Part shown: piece after piece, positions 41,011 to 49,292 of the stretch
How positions within the stretch are numbered: position 1 is the stretch's first letter
Layout: each line of letters starts with the position of its first letter
Assembly: GCA_002699025.1 (NCBI GenBank)
Contig: PABA01000013.1
Coordinates: forward strand, 1 to 64,000
Direction of reading: 5' to 3'
DNA from: Sandaracinus sp.
GTDB lineage: Bacteria; Myxococcota_A; Polyangia; Polyangiales; Houyiibacteriaceae
DNA: 64,000 nucleotides
Notes under the pieces: generated by a model
Database searches by the model: none
Told to the model about the DNA's origin: nothing
What the model saw: the letters and a program-made list of their open reading frames with translations, nothing else
Position numbers and translations under genes: made by a program

Positions 41011-42111
41011 ATGCTTCGCTCTTCTTGCCTCTTCGCCTCCTGCCTCTTCCTCCTCGCCTGCTCGGCGGGGGGCGGCGGCGGTCGTCCCGGCCGCGACGCC
41101 GGTCCCGGAGGCGGCACGGACTCGGGCCCCTCGACCGGCGTCGACGCCGGCCCGCGCCCGGACGTCGGCCCGCTCCCGGACACGGGCGGCATGGAGTGCG
41201 CGGCCGTCTCGGTGATGGCCGAGGAGAGCATCGCCCCCGTCGACATCGTCTGGATCATCGACAACTCGGGCTCCATGAGCGACGAGGCGAGCCTGGTGCA
41301 GGAGCAGATGAACTCCTTCGTCAGCACCATCAGCGGCGCCGGCCTCGACGTGCACGTCGTCGTGATCACCGCGCCGGGCTTCGTCTCCGTGCCGCCGCCC
41401 CTCGGCACCGACCCGGACCAGTTCCTGCGCATCGAAGAGGACGTCCAGTCCCACGACGGCCTCGAGAAGCTCGTCTCGACCTTCGATCGCTACAGCGACT
41501 TCCTCCGCCGGACGGCGACGCTCCACTTCATCGCGGTCAGCGACGACGAGAGCGAGGACATGACGGCCTCGACCTTCATGTCGCAGATGACCGCCCTCCT
41601 CGGCCGCACCTTCCGCTTCCACTCCATCGTCTCGCCGCCGGGCTCCATGCACGCGGCCGGCGGCTTCTTCGACATGGAGGGCTGCTCGGGCCCGCGCGAC
41701 GACGCCGCGGCGAACGGAGACGAGTACTGGGCCGTCAGCTCCATGACCGGCGGGCGCCAGCTCTCGATCTGCACCGAGGACTGGAGCTCCCTCTTCCGCG
41801 AGCTCTCGACGGCCATCGCCGTGCCCCAGGCGCTGCCCTGCGTCTACGAGATCCCGGCGCCGCCGGACGGCGAGGAGCTCGACCCGCTGAAGGTGAACGT
41901 CGAGTACACGCCCGGCGGCGGCGGCCCGGTCGAGACCATCCCGAACGTCGGCATGTTCAGCCGCTGCACCGGCGAGGGCTGGTACTACGAAGGCGAGGAT
42001 CCGGCGAACCCGGAGCGCATCGTGCTCTGCCCGAACACCTGCCGCCGCCTCGAGCTGGACACGACGGGCCGCGTCGACGTCGCCCTCGGCTGCGCCACCC
42101 TGCTGATCTGA
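41011..42111 (+). CDS. vWA-domain lipoprotein
   Basis: A 366-residue lipoprotein (lipobox LLAC, Cys17) with a Gly/Asp/Pro linker (DAGPGGGTDSG...). A vWA domain from about residue 75 has MIDAS IIDNSGSM. It is a short-loop form with FIAVSDDESEDMT and several Cys pairs (CSGPRDD, CTEDW, CVYEIP, CTGEGW, CPNTCRR). This architecture is a large lineage-specific family in myxobacteria. ATG at 41011 follows GGAGGATCC, and TAGTCT lies further upstream. It belongs to the surface-protein block with the MopE proteins. Confidence 0.85.
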   Translation: MLRSSCLFASCLFLLACSAGGGGGRPGRDAGPGGGTDSGPSTGVDAGPRPDVGPLPDTGGMECAAVSVMAEESIAPVDIVWIIDNSGSMSDEASLVQEQMNSFVSTISGAGLDVHVVVITAPGFVSVPPPLGTDPDQFLRIEEDVQSHDGLEKLVSTFDRYSDFLRRTATLHFIAVSDDESEDMTASTFMSQMTALLGRTFRFHSIVSPPGSMHAAGGFFDMEGCSGPRDDAAANGDEYWAVSSMTGGRQLSICTEDWSSLFRELSTAIAVPQALPCVYEIPAPPDGEELDPLKVNVEYTPGGGGPVETIPNVGMFSRCTGEGWYYEGEDPANPERIVLCPNTCRRLELDTTGRVDVALGCATLLI

Positions 42112-42143
42112 GCCGCTGATCTGAGCTGCTGATCCGAGCCGCG
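42098..42143 (+). repeat. 13-nt repeat across a stop codon
   Basis: CTGATCTGAGC/CTGATCCGAGC occurs three times. The first copy contains the final codons and TGA of the vWA lipoprotein gene; the others lie just after it. Confidence 0.7.
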
Positions 42144-42285
42144 CCTCCGAGCGCACGCGAGCGCCGCTCCAGCGAGCGGAGCGAGCGCAGCTCCGCGCGA
42201 CGTGGGAGGGCGCCGCCCGTTCGGCGCCCCGCGGCTTCACATCCAGCGAGAGCGTTCTCTTTCCCGTCGCGGTGGATCGCTCTGG

Positions 42286-42291
42286 TATCGT
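42286..42291 (+). promoter_or_regulatory. Candidate -10 hexamer TATCGT with short leader
   Basis: TATCGT lies 7 nt before GTGATG (42299). The mRNA would begin near there, giving a ~17-nt leader with GGGAGGGG before the ATG at 42316. Confidence 0.4.
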
Positions 42292-42315
42292 GGCGCGCGT
42301 GATGGGAGGGGCGAG

Positions 42316-43398
42316 ATGAGACTGGTGCTTCGGGGGGCGACGCTCGCCCTGGCGCTCGTGATCGGGCTCGGCGCGCCCGCGTTCGCGCAGGACCCGGCGG
42401 GCGGCGAGGACGCGGAAGCCGAGGGCGCTGCGGCCGAGGGCGCCGAAGGCGAGCCGGCAGCCGAGGCCGAGGCCGACGCGGCCGAGGGCGACGCGGCCGA
42501 GGCCGAGGCCGACGCCGGCGACGCAGACCCCCGCCTGCAAGAGGCCCGCGAGCGCATCGCCCGGGGCGAGCAGCTCTACGCCGAGGAGAGCTACGAGGCC
42601 GCCCTCGCCGAGTTCAACGAGACCCTCGACCTCCTCCGCGGGCACCAGCTCCGCTTCCTCGTCCTCTACAACATCGCCAAGTGCCAGGAGCGCCTCTTCC
42701 GCTACCAGGACGCGCTCACGGCCTACCGCGGCTTCCTCGAGCAGGGCGGCGCCTTCAGTGAGCTCGCCGCCGAGGTCCGCGCCAAGATCGAGCTCCTCGA
42801 GGGCCTCCTCGGCACGGTCACGCTCCGCGTCAGCGTCCCGACCTACGAGGTCTGGGTCGACGACCGGCTCATCGGGGAGAGCGAGACCGAGATCCTCCTC
42901 CCCGGCGGCTCCCACACGGTCGAGATCCGCGCCGAGGGCTACGTGCCCGCCCAGCAGCAGGTGAACGTCGCCGCCCAGGCCGAGCGCTCGCTGACCTTCG
43001 AGCTCGAGCGCCTCGCCGAGGAGTTCGAGGGCCTCTCCCCCGCCCTCTTCTGGACCGGCGCGGCCGTGACCCTCCTCGCCGTCGCCGGCGGCGCCGCCTT
43101 CGGCCTGAAGGCCCTGAACGAGAGCAACGACATCGACTCGCGCGACCCGGCCCTCGCCACCCGCGGCGAGATCGACGACGTGCGCCGCTTCAGCCGGAAC
43201 GCGGACATCTTCTTCGGCGTCGCCGGCCTGGCCGCGACGACCACCATCATCTTCGCCCTCTTCACCGACTGGGGCGGGGACGACGAGGACGACCCGGCCG
43301 CGCCCGCCGAGGACGAGGCCGAGGCCGGGCTGCAGCTCCGCCTCGCGCCCTCCATCGGCCAGGACGGCGCCGGCCTCACGCTCGGAGGGCGGTTCTGA
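42316..43398 (+). CDS. Exported TPR-PEGA protein with membrane segments
   Basis: A 360-residue exported protein. A signal peptide (LVIGLGAPAFAQ) is followed by a Glu/Ala-rich linker. Residues ~75-170 hold TPRs (YEAALAEFNETLDLLRG). A PEGA domain (about 175-230; VTLRVSVPTYEVWVDDRLIG) is typical of surface-anchored proteins. Two hydrophobic segments follow (FWTGAAVTLLAVAGGAAFGL and IFFGVAGLAATTTIIFALF), then an acidic stretch. The ATG at 42316 follows a strong SD. Its TGA overlaps the next ATG (TGATG), so it is cotranslated with the MopE lipoprotein downstream. Confidence 0.85.
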   Translation: MRLVLRGATLALALVIGLGAPAFAQDPAGGEDAEAEGAAAEGAEGEPAAEAEADAAEGDAAEAEADAGDADPRLQEARERIARGEQLYAEESYEAALAEFNETLDLLRGHQLRFLVLYNIAKCQERLFRYQDALTAYRGFLEQGGAFSELAAEVRAKIELLEGLLGTVTLRVSVPTYEVWVDDRLIGESETEILLPGGSHTVEIRAEGYVPAQQQVNVAAQAERSLTFELERLAEEFEGLSPALFWTGAAVTLLAVAGGAAFGLKALNESNDIDSRDPALATRGEIDDVRRFSRNADIFFGVAGLAATTTIIFALFTDWGGDDEDDPAAPAEDEAEAGLQLRLAPSIGQDGAGLTLGGRF

Positions 43399-43457
43399 TG
43401 CGCACGGCTCGAATGCGCACGGCTCGAACGCGCACGGCTCGAACGCGCACGGCCCTG
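43398..43457 (+). repeat. 15-nt repeat in the 5' end of a gene (signal-peptide n-region)
   Basis: ATGCGCACGGCTCGA is repeated four times, starting at the start codon itself. It encodes MRTARMRTARTRTARTRTAL, an enlarged basic n-region before the lipoprotein signal core. Confidence 0.9.
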
Positions 43458-46130
43458 CCGCGCGTCTGCCTGCTCCCCGCGCTGGCGCTCGCCCTCGCGG
43501 GCTGCAGCGCCCTCGGCCTCGACGACTTCGATCGCTGCGACGAGCTCGGCGAGACCCCGGCCGAGCAGGCCGCCGCCTGCGCCGGCGCGCTGAACGCGCT
43601 GAACGATCTCCCGGCCTTCTGCGTGCCCTGGCGCTGCGTGGACGGCCAGTGCGTGCGCAACGACGAGGAGACCTGCGACGCGGCGGACAACGACTGCGAC
43701 GGCGCCATCGACGAGGGCGTCTTCGCGCCCCGCTTCGTCGGCCAGGCCGAGCGCGGCGGCGCCCGCCCCGAGTCCCTCGCCATCAGCGCCGGCGCGGGCA
43801 CGGTGCGGGCCGTCTGGGCCGACGTCTCCGAGGACGCCCGCGTCGTCGACCTCGCCCCCTCCGTCGGCAACCTCCAGGAGCTCGACTACGTCCGCAACTC
43901 GGAGAGCCTCGCCGACAACACGGGCGACGACATGCCCGGCTGCTGGGCCCTGAACCTCGGCAGCACGGGCCTCGTCGGGGGCGCCCTCGGCGGCGTCGAG
44001 CGCGCCGAGACCTCCTGCTCCTTCGTGGACCTGGCGACCACCCCGAGCGCCATGGGCCAGAGCCTCTTCGCGGCCATCAGCGACACGGGCTGCGCCCGGG
44101 GCCAGGTCCGCCTCGGCCACCTCGACTCGGCCTCCCCCTCGAAGGCCTTCGTCTTCGGCCCCGCGGGGCGCTCCAACGCCTACCTCGGCGTCGCGACCGA
44201 GCAGGGCGGGACCTGCTCCGCCCTCGACCTGGATCGCTGCGCGGCCGCCGAGGCCGCCCTCGCCGCCGCGCCGGACTGCGGCGGGAGCTGCGCGGGGACC
44301 GAAGTCTGCCTCGGAGGCACCTGCCAGCCGACCGACTGCGACGCCGACGACGACTGCGGGAGCGGCAACGTCTGCCGCTGCGGGCGCTGCTTCGACGCGC
44401 CCCGGCTCGCCGTCGCGGAGAGCTGCGGCGTCGCGGACGTGAACATCACGGGCCGGCCCGGGAGCGGCTCGGCGGCGGTCGAGGGCCTCGTCACCATGGT
44501 CGGCGGCTCGGCCGAGCAGGCCCACTGCGCCATCGCGGACGTGGCCGGGACCGATCGCGCGGACGGCGTGCGTGACGTGGGCGTGCTGGGGGCCTTCCTC
44601 CAGGGCACGGGCAACGTGCGCTACGTGAACGCCACGGACGAGGGCCGGCCGGAGATCGTCGGCGAGACCCGCGCGAGCTCGGCGCCGGGCGTGACCTCCC
44701 TGGACGACGACTACCTGATGGCCTGGTTCGATCCGGAGGGCGCGCTGATGCTGCGCGTCTACGGCCTCGAGCCCCCGCCGGCGAGCAGCCCCCTGGCCTG
44801 CGAGGAGGGGCTCTTCGGGCCGGACGAGGACATGCAGATGTGCTGCACGGAGCCCGACTGCCTGCAGGAGCCGGTCTGCGACCGGACCCAGTGCGGCTCG
44901 GACGTGGGCCTCTGCGTCTCCGGGCGCCGCACCTGCTCGGGCGGCGAGGGCTTCTGCGCGGGGGTCGTCCTGCCGCACGCGGAGGTCTGCGGGAGCGGCG
45001 TCGACGAGGACTGCGACGGGCTGACCGACGAGGCGGACTGCGCCGACGAGTGCCCCGCCTCCGCGGAGACCTGCAACGCCGTCGACGACGACTGCGACGG
45101 CATGGTCGACGAGGGGCTCGGCGGCGAGCCCTGCTACGACGGCCCGGCGGGCACGGAGGGTGAGGGCGTCTGCACCGCCGGCACCATGGCCTGCCTCGGC
45201 GGCCGGATGGTCTGCGACGGGCAGATCCTCCCGCCGAGCGGGACCGCACCGCGCGGCGAGACCTGCGGCAACGGCGACGACGACGACTGCGACGGCGAGG
45301 TCGACGAGGCCGACTGCGACACCTGCGAGCCCTCCGGCCAGGAGACCTGCAACTTCCTCGACGACGACTGCGACGGCGAGGTCGACGAGACGCCGGTGCG
45401 CGAGAGCGGCTTCGACGGCGAGCCGCGGACGAGCCGCTCCATCGAGGTCATCCGCCAGTGCGTCGCCACCGACCCGCTCGCCGAGTCCCTCGCCTTCGGT
45501 CTCTCCGAGCCCACGCTCGAGAGCGGCAGCGTCGCCGGCGAGGACGTCGCCATCGCGCTCGGCCCGCGCGACGCCGAGCGGCTGGTCGTCGGCATCACCT
45601 GGCGCGAGCTCCGCGAGGACGGCACGCAGGAGATCCGCTTCCGCACGGTCACCTTCGCCGTCGACTGCGAGTGCCGCGACGGGGGCTCCTGCGCCGTCGC
45701 GGGCTGCGATCCGATCCGCACGCCGACGGCCATCGCCGACCGCAGCGCGCCCGTCACCCTCTCCGATCCGGGTGTCCTCGGTGCCCCCTCGCTGGTCTAC
45801 GTCCCCGAGGGCTTCCTCGCCGTGGGCTCGACCCGCGGCGGCGGCGAGGTCGTCGACGGCGGCGGCTGGCACGTCACCTGGCCCCGCTACCTCGCGGAGG
45901 AGACCGAGATGAACGGCCGGCTCCGGCTGCGGAGCGTGGCGGCCCACGACGGGCTGCCCATCGACGCGAGCTGCACGAGCGAGTGCGCCCGCGAGATCAC
46001 CCGCGACCCGGGCACGGCGAACGTGAGCCTCGGCGCGACCTTCACCACGGAGACCGGCCCGGGCTTCGTCTACCTCGACCAGGACACGGTCGAGGTCGGC
46101 GCCCTGAGCTGCCCGCCACCGAGCGAGTAG
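43398..46130 (+). CDS. MopE-repeat lipoprotein
   Basis: A 910-residue lipoprotein. A repeated Arg/Thr n-region precedes the signal core LLPALALALAGC. Five MopE-type repeats are visible (CDAADNDCDGAIDEG, CGSGVDEDCDGLTDEADC, CNAVDDDCDGMVDEG, CGNGDDDDCDGEVDEADC, CNFLDDDCDGEVDET) among beta-rich segments. The repeats are thought to bind Ca2+ or Cu in related proteins, by analogy with MopE of Methylococcus. It is coupled by TGATG to the TPR-PEGA gene and completes the block 41.0-46.1 kb. A surface-anchored role is likely. Confidence 0.85.
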   Translation: MRTARMRTARTRTARTRTALPRVCLLPALALALAGCSALGLDDFDRCDELGETPAEQAAACAGALNALNDLPAFCVPWRCVDGQCVRNDEETCDAADNDCDGAIDEGVFAPRFVGQAERGGARPESLAISAGAGTVRAVWADVSEDARVVDLAPSVGNLQELDYVRNSESLADNTGDDMPGCWALNLGSTGLVGGALGGVERAETSCSFVDLATTPSAMGQSLFAAISDTGCARGQVRLGHLDSASPSKAFVFGPAGRSNAYLGVATEQGGTCSALDLDRCAAAEAALAAAPDCGGSCAGTEVCLGGTCQPTDCDADDDCGSGNVCRCGRCFDAPRLAVAESCGVADVNITGRPGSGSAAVEGLVTMVGGSAEQAHCAIADVAGTDRADGVRDVGVLGAFLQGTGNVRYVNATDEGRPEIVGETRASSAPGVTSLDDDYLMAWFDPEGALMLRVYGLEPPPASSPLACEEGLFGPDEDMQMCCTEPDCLQEPVCDRTQCGSDVGLCVSGRRTCSGGEGFCAGVVLPHAEVCGSGVDEDCDGLTDEADCADECPASAETCNAVDDDCDGMVDEGLGGEPCYDGPAGTEGEGVCTAGTMACLGGRMVCDGQILPPSGTAPRGETCGNGDDDDCDGEVDEADCDTCEPSGQETCNFLDDDCDGEVDETPVRESGFDGEPRTSRSIEVIRQCVATDPLAESLAFGLSEPTLESGSVAGEDVAIALGPRDAERLVVGITWRELREDGTQEIRFRTVTFAVDCECRDGGSCAVAGCDPIRTPTAIADRSAPVTLSDPGVLGAPSLVYVPEGFLAVGSTRGGGEVVDGGGWHVTWPRYLAEETEMNGRLRLRSVAAHDGLPIDASCTSECAREITRDPGTANVSLGATFTTETGPGFVYLDQDTVEVGALSCPPPSE

Positions 46131-46195
46131 TCTCCGAGCGAGTCCTCTCCGAGCGAGCCCTCTCCGCGCGAGTCGTCTCCGGGCGAGCCCTCTCC
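46121..46195 (+). repeat. 15-nt tandem repeat anchored on a stop codon
   Basis: Five units of GAGCGAGTCCTCTCC type. The first unit (GAGCGAGTAGTCTCC) carries the last codons and TAG stop of the MopE lipoprotein gene; the rest lie downstream. Confidence 0.85.
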
Positions 46196-46346
46196 GGCCC
46201 TGCTCTCGTCGCCGTCGTGCTCTCGCACGTCGACGGCGGGAGCCCTCCCCTCGGCGCCTCCTCGGGCGCGGCTGGCTCCTCGGCAGCGCGCGTCCGCGGC
46301 GCGGGCCCACCGAAGCGCGAACGGCGCCTCGGCCGGAAGGGCCCCC

Positions 46347-47924
46347 TCAGGGGTCGGGCACGATCGTGTCGAGCACGCGCGCCGTGCTCAGCACGCCCGG
46401 CATGCCCGCGCCCGGGTGCGTGCCCGCGCCGACCAGGTAGAGCCCCTCCACGTCCTCGCTCCGGTTGTGCGGGCGGAAGTAGGCGCTCTGCAGGAGCGTC
46501 GGCTGGATGCCGAAGGCCGCCCCCTTGAACGAGAGGTAGTCGTCGAGGAAGCCCTGCGGCGTGAGCGTCTCGGAGACGACGAGGTTCTCCTCGAGGCCCG
46601 GCAGCATGGCCTCCTCGAGGTAGCGCGAGACCGCGCGCCGGTAGCGCTCGGTCTCCGTCCGCCAGTCCACGTCCGCGTCGAGGTGCGGCACGGGCGAGAG
46701 CACGTAGAAGGCGTCGCAGCCCTCGGGCGCCATACCGGGATCGGTCGCCGTCGGCCGGTGCAGGTAGAGGCTGAAGTCGTCGGCCAGGACCTTCGCGTCG
46801 AAGATGTCCTCGAGGAGGCCGCGGTAGCGCGGCCCGAGGAGGATCGTGTGGTGCGCGACGTCCTCGTACTTCCGCTTCGTGCCGAAGTACCAGACGAAGA
46901 GGCTCATCGAGTAGTCGCTCTTCTCGAGGCGCCGGTTGGTCCAGCGCCTGCGCCACTTCTCCGGGACGAGGTGGTAGTAGGTCCAGGCGCTGTCGGCGTT
47001 CGAGACGACCAGGTCGGCGCGGATCGTCTCGCCGCTCGCGAGCTTCACGCCCTTCGCGACGCCCTGCCCGCGCATGCCGCACTCGACGACGATCTCCTCG
47101 ACCTCCGCGCCGAGCCGCACCTCGCCGCCGAGCCCCTCGATCAGCCCGACGAGCCCCTTCACCAGCTCCCCCGTGCCGCCCATGGGGAACCAGACGCCCC
47201 ACTTGCGCTCCAGGTAGGCGATGAGCGTGTAGATGCTCGTCGTGCTGTAGGGGTTCCCGCCGACCAGCAGCGGGTGGAAGCTCAGCACCTGCCGCACCTT
47301 CTCGTTCTTCACGTGCTTGCCGACGAGCTGAGCGACCGTGAGGTAGGACTCGAGGCGCATCATCGCCGGCGCCACCCGCGCCATGTCGAGCGCCCCGTCG
47401 AAGGGCACGTGGGCGAGCTTGCTGAAGCCGACGTCGAAGATCTCCTTCGACTGCGCGAGGAAGGCGTCGTAGCCGGCCACGTCGTCCGGCGCGAAGCGCG
47501 CGATCTCCTCGCGCATGGCGTCCGAGTCGCCCGTGTAGTCGAAGCGCGTGCCGTCATCGAAGCGGATCCGATAGAAGGGCGAGACCGGGCGGAGGTCGAC
47601 GTCGTCCTCCAGGCGCTTGCCGCAGAGCGCCCAGAGCTCCTCGAAGAGGAAGGGCGCCGTGACGACCGTGGGGCCCGCGTCGAAGACGAAGCCGTCCTGG
47701 CGGAGCACGCGCGCGCGACCCCCCGGCTGATCGAGGCGGTCGACGACGGTCACCCGGTAGCCGCGGGCGCCGAGGCGGATGGCCGCGGCGAGGCCCCCGA
47801 AGCCGGCGCCGACGACGACCGCGTGGGGCGCGCCGGGGCCGGGGCGGACGGGGGGGCCCTCGGTGCGGAGCCGGCCATCGGGGAGGAGCGCGTCGGAGAA
47901 GCGTCGGAGCATCGGCGGTGTCAT
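46347..47924 (-). CDS. crtI: Phytoene desaturase (CrtI type)
   Basis: A 525-residue CrtI-type FAD enzyme that desaturates phytoene stepwise toward neurosporene or lycopene in carotenoid synthesis. It has the FAD-binding VVVGAGFGGLAAAIRLGARG, RARVLRQDGFVFDAGPT and the C-terminal signature GLYLVGAGTHPGAGMPGVLSTARVL. The ~33 residues before the Rossmann motif are unstructured. No other carotenoid gene is in the window, so the pathway must be completed elsewhere. Two palindromes lie upstream. ATG at 47924 or 47912; no clear SD. Myxobacterial relatives are often light-induced. Confidence 0.93.
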   Translation of the reverse strand: MTPPMLRRFSDALLPDGRLRTEGPPVRPGPGAPHAVVVGAGFGGLAAAIRLGARGYRVTVVDRLDQPGGRARVLRQDGFVFDAGPTVVTAPFLFEELWALCGKRLEDDVDLRPVSPFYRIRFDDGTRFDYTGDSDAMREEIARFAPDDVAGYDAFLAQSKEIFDVGFSKLAHVPFDGALDMARVAPAMMRLESYLTVAQLVGKHVKNEKVRQVLSFHPLLVGGNPYSTTSIYTLIAYLERKWGVWFPMGGTGELVKGLVGLIEGLGGEVRLGAEVEEIVVECGMRGQGVAKGVKLASGETIRADLVVSNADSAWTYYHLVPEKWRRRWTNRRLEKSDYSMSLFVWYFGTKRKYEDVAHHTILLGPRYRGLLEDIFDAKVLADDFSLYLHRPTATDPGMAPEGCDAFYVLSPVPHLDADVDWRTETERYRRAVSRYLEEAMLPGLEENLVVSETLTPQGFLDDYLSFKGAAFGIQPTLLQSAYFRPHNRSEDVEGLYLVGAGTHPGAGMPGVLSTARVLDTIVPDP

Positions 47925-47979
47925 GGGCCCGAGCCGGGGCCGGCGTCAATGGGGAGCCCCGCTGGGGAGGGGTGGGACG

Positions 47980-48120
47980 GAATTAATAGACCGCTCGGTT
48001 GCCCGAGCGGTCTGGTGGGTTGGTTCGGTTGGGTGGGTTCGCGTCTGCAGTTGCAGACAAGGAGAGCGTAGGGCGCTGTGGATATCTTGGCAATAGGCTT
48101 CTGTAACAAAATCTAGACGA
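47980..48120. promoter_or_regulatory. Palindrome-rich, AT-richer upstream region of crtI
   Basis: An 11-bp perfect hairpin (AGACCGCTCGG-TTGC-CCGAGCGGTCT, 47988-48013) and a 7-bp palindrome (GTCTGCA-GT-TGCAGAC, 48043-48058) sit in a pocket of noticeably lower GC. On the minus strand the region has CCCTACGCTCTCC, a box like other starts here. These could be operator sites or 5'-leader hairpins for crtI. Confidence 0.5.
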
Positions 48121-48129
48121 CCGCGAGGT

Positions 48130-48400
48130 CATGCGACGGCACGGAGGGCCGACCACGGAACGCGGAGAGCATCCCGACCGCAGGGAAGGATCCCCGCGTG
48201 CGTCGCGTCCACGTCATCGTCGACGTGCGTGCACGTGGACGATGCGCCCGAGCATGGTGATGCGATGCTCGGGCACCTCACCCGAGCCCGCCGCAGCCCA
48301 CCTCTCGCCCCCTCCGCGAAGCGGCATGGACCGCCGCAGCCCGCGCCAGCACGGACAGCGGACAGCGGAACGCGGAGAGCATCCCGACCGCAGGGAGGGA
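48130..48400. repeat. Dispersed element A, two copies plus two inverted repeats
   Basis: GGAACGCGGAGAGCATCCCG and the bases after it occur twice, about 210 bp apart (48157 and 48368). Between them are CGTCCACGT...ACGTGGACG (48206-48241), GCCCGAGCAT...ATGCTCGGGC (about 48246-48274) and CCTCCGCGAAGCGGCATGGA. No gene. Confidence 0.65.
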
Positions 48401-48405
48401 TCCCC

Positions 48406-48411
48406 TATACT
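48406..48411 (+). promoter_or_regulatory. Candidate -10 hexamer TATACT for kinase 3
   Basis: TATACT ends 10 nt before the first GTG (48422); a second GTG follows at 48425. The transcript would have a leader of only about 3-4 nt. Confidence 0.35.
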
Positions 48412-48421
48412 GGCCCCAGCC

Positions 48422-49273
48422 GTGGTGGATGTGGGGGAGCTACGCGCGGGGACGATCCTGAACGGGCGCTACCGCCTGGAGGGGCCGCTCGCCCTCGGGG
48501 GCATGTCCGAGATCTACCGCGCCACCGATCTCGAGTCCGGCGACTCGGTCGCGCTCAAGCTCCTCCCCCAGCGCTTCCGCACCCAGCCCCTCCTGGCCCG
48601 CTTCGATCGCGAGGTCCGCCTCGCCGTGCAGGTCCGCCACCCGAACGTGGTCACGACCTACGACGGCGGCGTGCTCCCCGAGGGCGTGCCCTACCTCGTC
48701 ATGGAGCTCCTCGAGGGCCCGACCGTGCGCTCGGTGGTCCGCGAGCAGGGCCCGATGCCCCTCGAGCGCGCCTGCGAGGTGCTCCGGGCGGTGCTCGCGG
48801 GCGTCGAGGCGGCCCATGCGCTCGGCGTCGTGCACCGGGACATCAAGCCCTCGAACGTCCTGCTCGGGCGCGACGGGGCGGTGAAGCTGATCGACTTCGG
48901 CCTCTCGCTCGAGCTCCAGGGGAGCGGGGAGAAGATCACCGGCCCCGGCGAGGCGCTCGGGACCCCCAGCTACATGTCGCCGGAGCAGGTGCTCGCCGAC
49001 GAGGCCGACGCGCGCACCGACGTCTGGGGCGCCGGCGTCCTCTTCTACGAGATGGTCACGGGCGTGCGCGCCTTCCCGCGCGTCGACGGCCCCGTCCACC
49101 GCACCTTCGGGCGCATCCTCGAAGAGGAGCCCGCGCCCCCCTCGTCGATCCGCCCCGAGCTCCCGGCCGAGGTCGACGCCTTCGTCGCCCGCGCCCTCGC
49201 GAAGAGCAAGGCCGATCGCTTCCAGTCCGCCGCCGAGATGGCCGCCGCCTGCCCCTCCCGCCGGGAGCCCTGA
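48422..49273 (+). CDS. Soluble Ser/Thr protein kinase (kinase 3)
   Basis: A 283-residue Hanks kinase, essentially only a kinase domain with no membrane helix. It has the glycine loop LALGGMSEIYRA, catalytic Lys in VALKLLP, HRDIKPSN, KLIDFGLSL and the APE-like SPEQVLADEADARTDVW. Complete, so probably active and cytoplasmic. GTG at 48422 (or 48425) is the start. It converges on the Hsp70 gene with only 19 bp between the stops. Confidence 0.88.
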   Translation: MVDVGELRAGTILNGRYRLEGPLALGGMSEIYRATDLESGDSVALKLLPQRFRTQPLLARFDREVRLAVQVRHPNVVTTYDGGVLPEGVPYLVMELLEGPTVRSVVREQGPMPLERACEVLRAVLAGVEAAHALGVVHRDIKPSNVLLGRDGAVKLIDFGLSLELQGSGEKITGPGEALGTPSYMSPEQVLADEADARTDVWGAGVLFYEMVTGVRAFPRVDGPVHRTFGRILEEEPAPPSSIRPELPAEVDAFVARALAKSKADRFQSAAEMAAACPSRREP

Positions 49274-49292
49274 AGCGAGCGCGAGACCCCTC

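Noticed and set aside
47921-48109. 62-codon frame over the crtI upstream palindromes
   Set aside because: It runs into the crtI start in another frame, has no SD and no recognisable sequence; the palindromes better explain the region.
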